The notes under the pieces are model-generated. The model worked only from the letters and a program-made list of their open reading frames with translations, had not been told where the DNA came from and ran no database searches. Position numbers and translations under genes: made by a program. Positions 62,715-64,000 of a DNA stretch of 64,000 bases are shown piece after piece (position 1 is the first letter of the stretch; every line of letters begins with the position of its first letter). This DNA is from Blastocystis sp. Blastoise (lineage: Eukaryota > Sar > Bigyra > Opalinata > Blastocystidae): positions 367,501 through 431,500 of the forward strand of contig JBBPEB010000005.1 in the NCBI GenBank assembly GCA_039096225.1, in the 5' to 3' direction.

Positions 62715-64000
62715 AAATAAATAAAAATGAATAAATGAATAAATAAATAAATAATGAAATAAGAGATTATAAAAATTGAATGAAAGAAATAAAAAACATG
62801 AATATTGATAAGAATATAGTCAATTTTTTGAATTCTTTTGTGAATAATAATTGTTTGTTTAAAAAAGAAAAAAAGAAAAACTAGAATATTCCAAAGAATT
62901 TGATAATTCTTGAAAATATTAATTATTAGAGTATAAAGAATAAATAAATCGTGATTGAGAACAAAGAACAACAATGGTTTCTCTTCATTTCTCTTTTTCT
63001 TTTCTTTAATCATTTTTCTATATATTATTCTTTGACTTTTTCTTTTGATTTTCTTAACAATTTGATATTTTGATTGATAAAGAAACTTTATTAATATTCA
63101 GATTATATCAGATTAAACTGATTTCTATTCATTATTCTTTAAAGAAACTGTCTTTATTTTCTTTTTTTATAAATATATATTAAAAAAAGAAAAGTAAAAT
63201 AAGAATTATAATATAATGAATTAGAATATAATATATATCGAATATTCTTCTCAATAATTCGTTTTTTCTTTCAGATAAATAGAATAGCATAAAAAAAAGA
63301 ACAACGAATCTTTTTCCCCATAAATATTTCTATTATATTAATATCCTTAATTTAGTTCTGCAAAAGTACGGTGTCTCACACAATTTCACATTTATTGACT
63401 TTGTTATTAACTTTTATAAAATAAAAATAACATCAAAAAATCCGGAACACAATTCTAAAAATGACTGTTAAAGAAATTTTTCGAAAACTCTAAATTTCTG
63501 GCTAAAAAACGCAAAAAACCATTTTCGCACAAAATTTTAACCAAAATTATTGGATTATTTTTATTTTATCCAATATTTTTCATTTTTATAAAAACACACA
63601 TTTTTCTATTTTCATTTTTTATTGTTTTCTTATTTTTGCTATATCACTTCACATACTCTATATTTATTTTTATAAAATTGACTTTTATTGACGGGTTGGT
63701 CTTATAAATAGTTTTGACGGGTAAATTTGTTTATATTAAGAACTTGACAACATATCAATACACACATCACTAACTATAAACTCTAAAAACATTTCATATG
63801 CAATGATACTGACCTCAACTACTCTAAAACCACAATAATTCCTTTAAATAACGACAAAAGACAAACTGATATCCGACACATTCCTTCTTTATAAACTTAT
63901 TTGAGTTTATTCAAGTGATTTTGAATCAATACATGTCAGAAATATGTCTTTTAGTTGTTTAAAAAGTTTTCATAAGAAAATATTTGATAATAGAAATTTT
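62715..64000. other. Intergenic, right edge of the window
   Basis: Upstream region of the DnaJ gene. AT-rich, with several homopolymer runs. A 300-base open frame on the minus strand is Lys/Phe/Ile-rich and has no protein-like character. From about 63350 the base composition is less biased, but no gene or RNA was recognised. Confidence 0.5.

Noticed and set aside
62711-63013. 100-residue minus-strand open frame near the right edge
   Set aside because: Lys/Ile/Phe-rich sequence from AT-rich DNA upstream of the DnaJ gene, with no support.

Overview
The window is nuclear DNA of a very AT-rich eukaryote. The evidence is spliced protein genes with many short introns of the form GTATATAT...TATATAG, poly-Asn/poly-Ser/poly-Asp tracts, AAT and TA microsatellites, and eukaryote-only families (sacsin, PRMT1, UFD1, the proteasome factor PAAF1/Rpn14, UTP20, a mitochondrial DnaJ). 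The standard genetic code fits. One intron has U12-type signals, so the organism probably keeps a minor spliceosome. I cannot name the lineage. Dictyostelid-, apicomplexan- or anaerobic-protist-like composition would all fit, and composition alone does not decide.

Layout. 1-10570 (-): a giant sacsin-like chaperone gene with two HSP90-type ATPase repeats, running off the left edge. 11133-19072 (-): a ~2.5 kaa Asn-rich protein of unknown function. 19355-20244 (-): a Maf-family nucleotide pyrophosphatase with an unusual AT-AA intron. 20982-22759 (+): a PRMT1-type arginine methyltransferase. 23469-26903 (+): UFD1 joined to TRAF-like zinc fingers. 27217-29304 (+): a PAAF1/Rpn14-like WD40 protein. 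29305-39122: gene-poor DNA holding an almost purely pyrimidine strand of about 3.6 kb (31.5-35.1 kb), a tRNA-like sequence, an unrecognised spliced transcript candidate and a 75-bp tandem repeat. 55610-60723 (+): a type I surface protein built from a four-domain module repeated three times. 61010-62714 (-): a mitochondrial-type class I DnaJ. 62715-64000: no gene seen.

The most unusual part is 39123-55341. Its two ends carry imperfect terminal inverted repeats (CAGGG termini and a shared 15-base subterminal block) and identical 8-bp flanking repeats (ATTCCATA). It contains a frameshifted hAT-type transposase near its right end and, more than 5 kb away, the N-terminal part of the ribosome-biogenesis gene UTP20 with frameshifts, stops and no C-terminal part. 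It also holds two Pol III-type tRNA-like sequences. Frame breaks are common inside this interval and absent from the long genes outside it. I read it as one ~16.2-kb hAT-like element carrying a decayed host gene fragment; two unrelated ends sharing a target sequence is the main alternative.

The genes are not a pathway. Several serve protein quality control (sacsin, UFD1, PAAF1, DnaJ), but in a eukaryotic genome this is probably chance.
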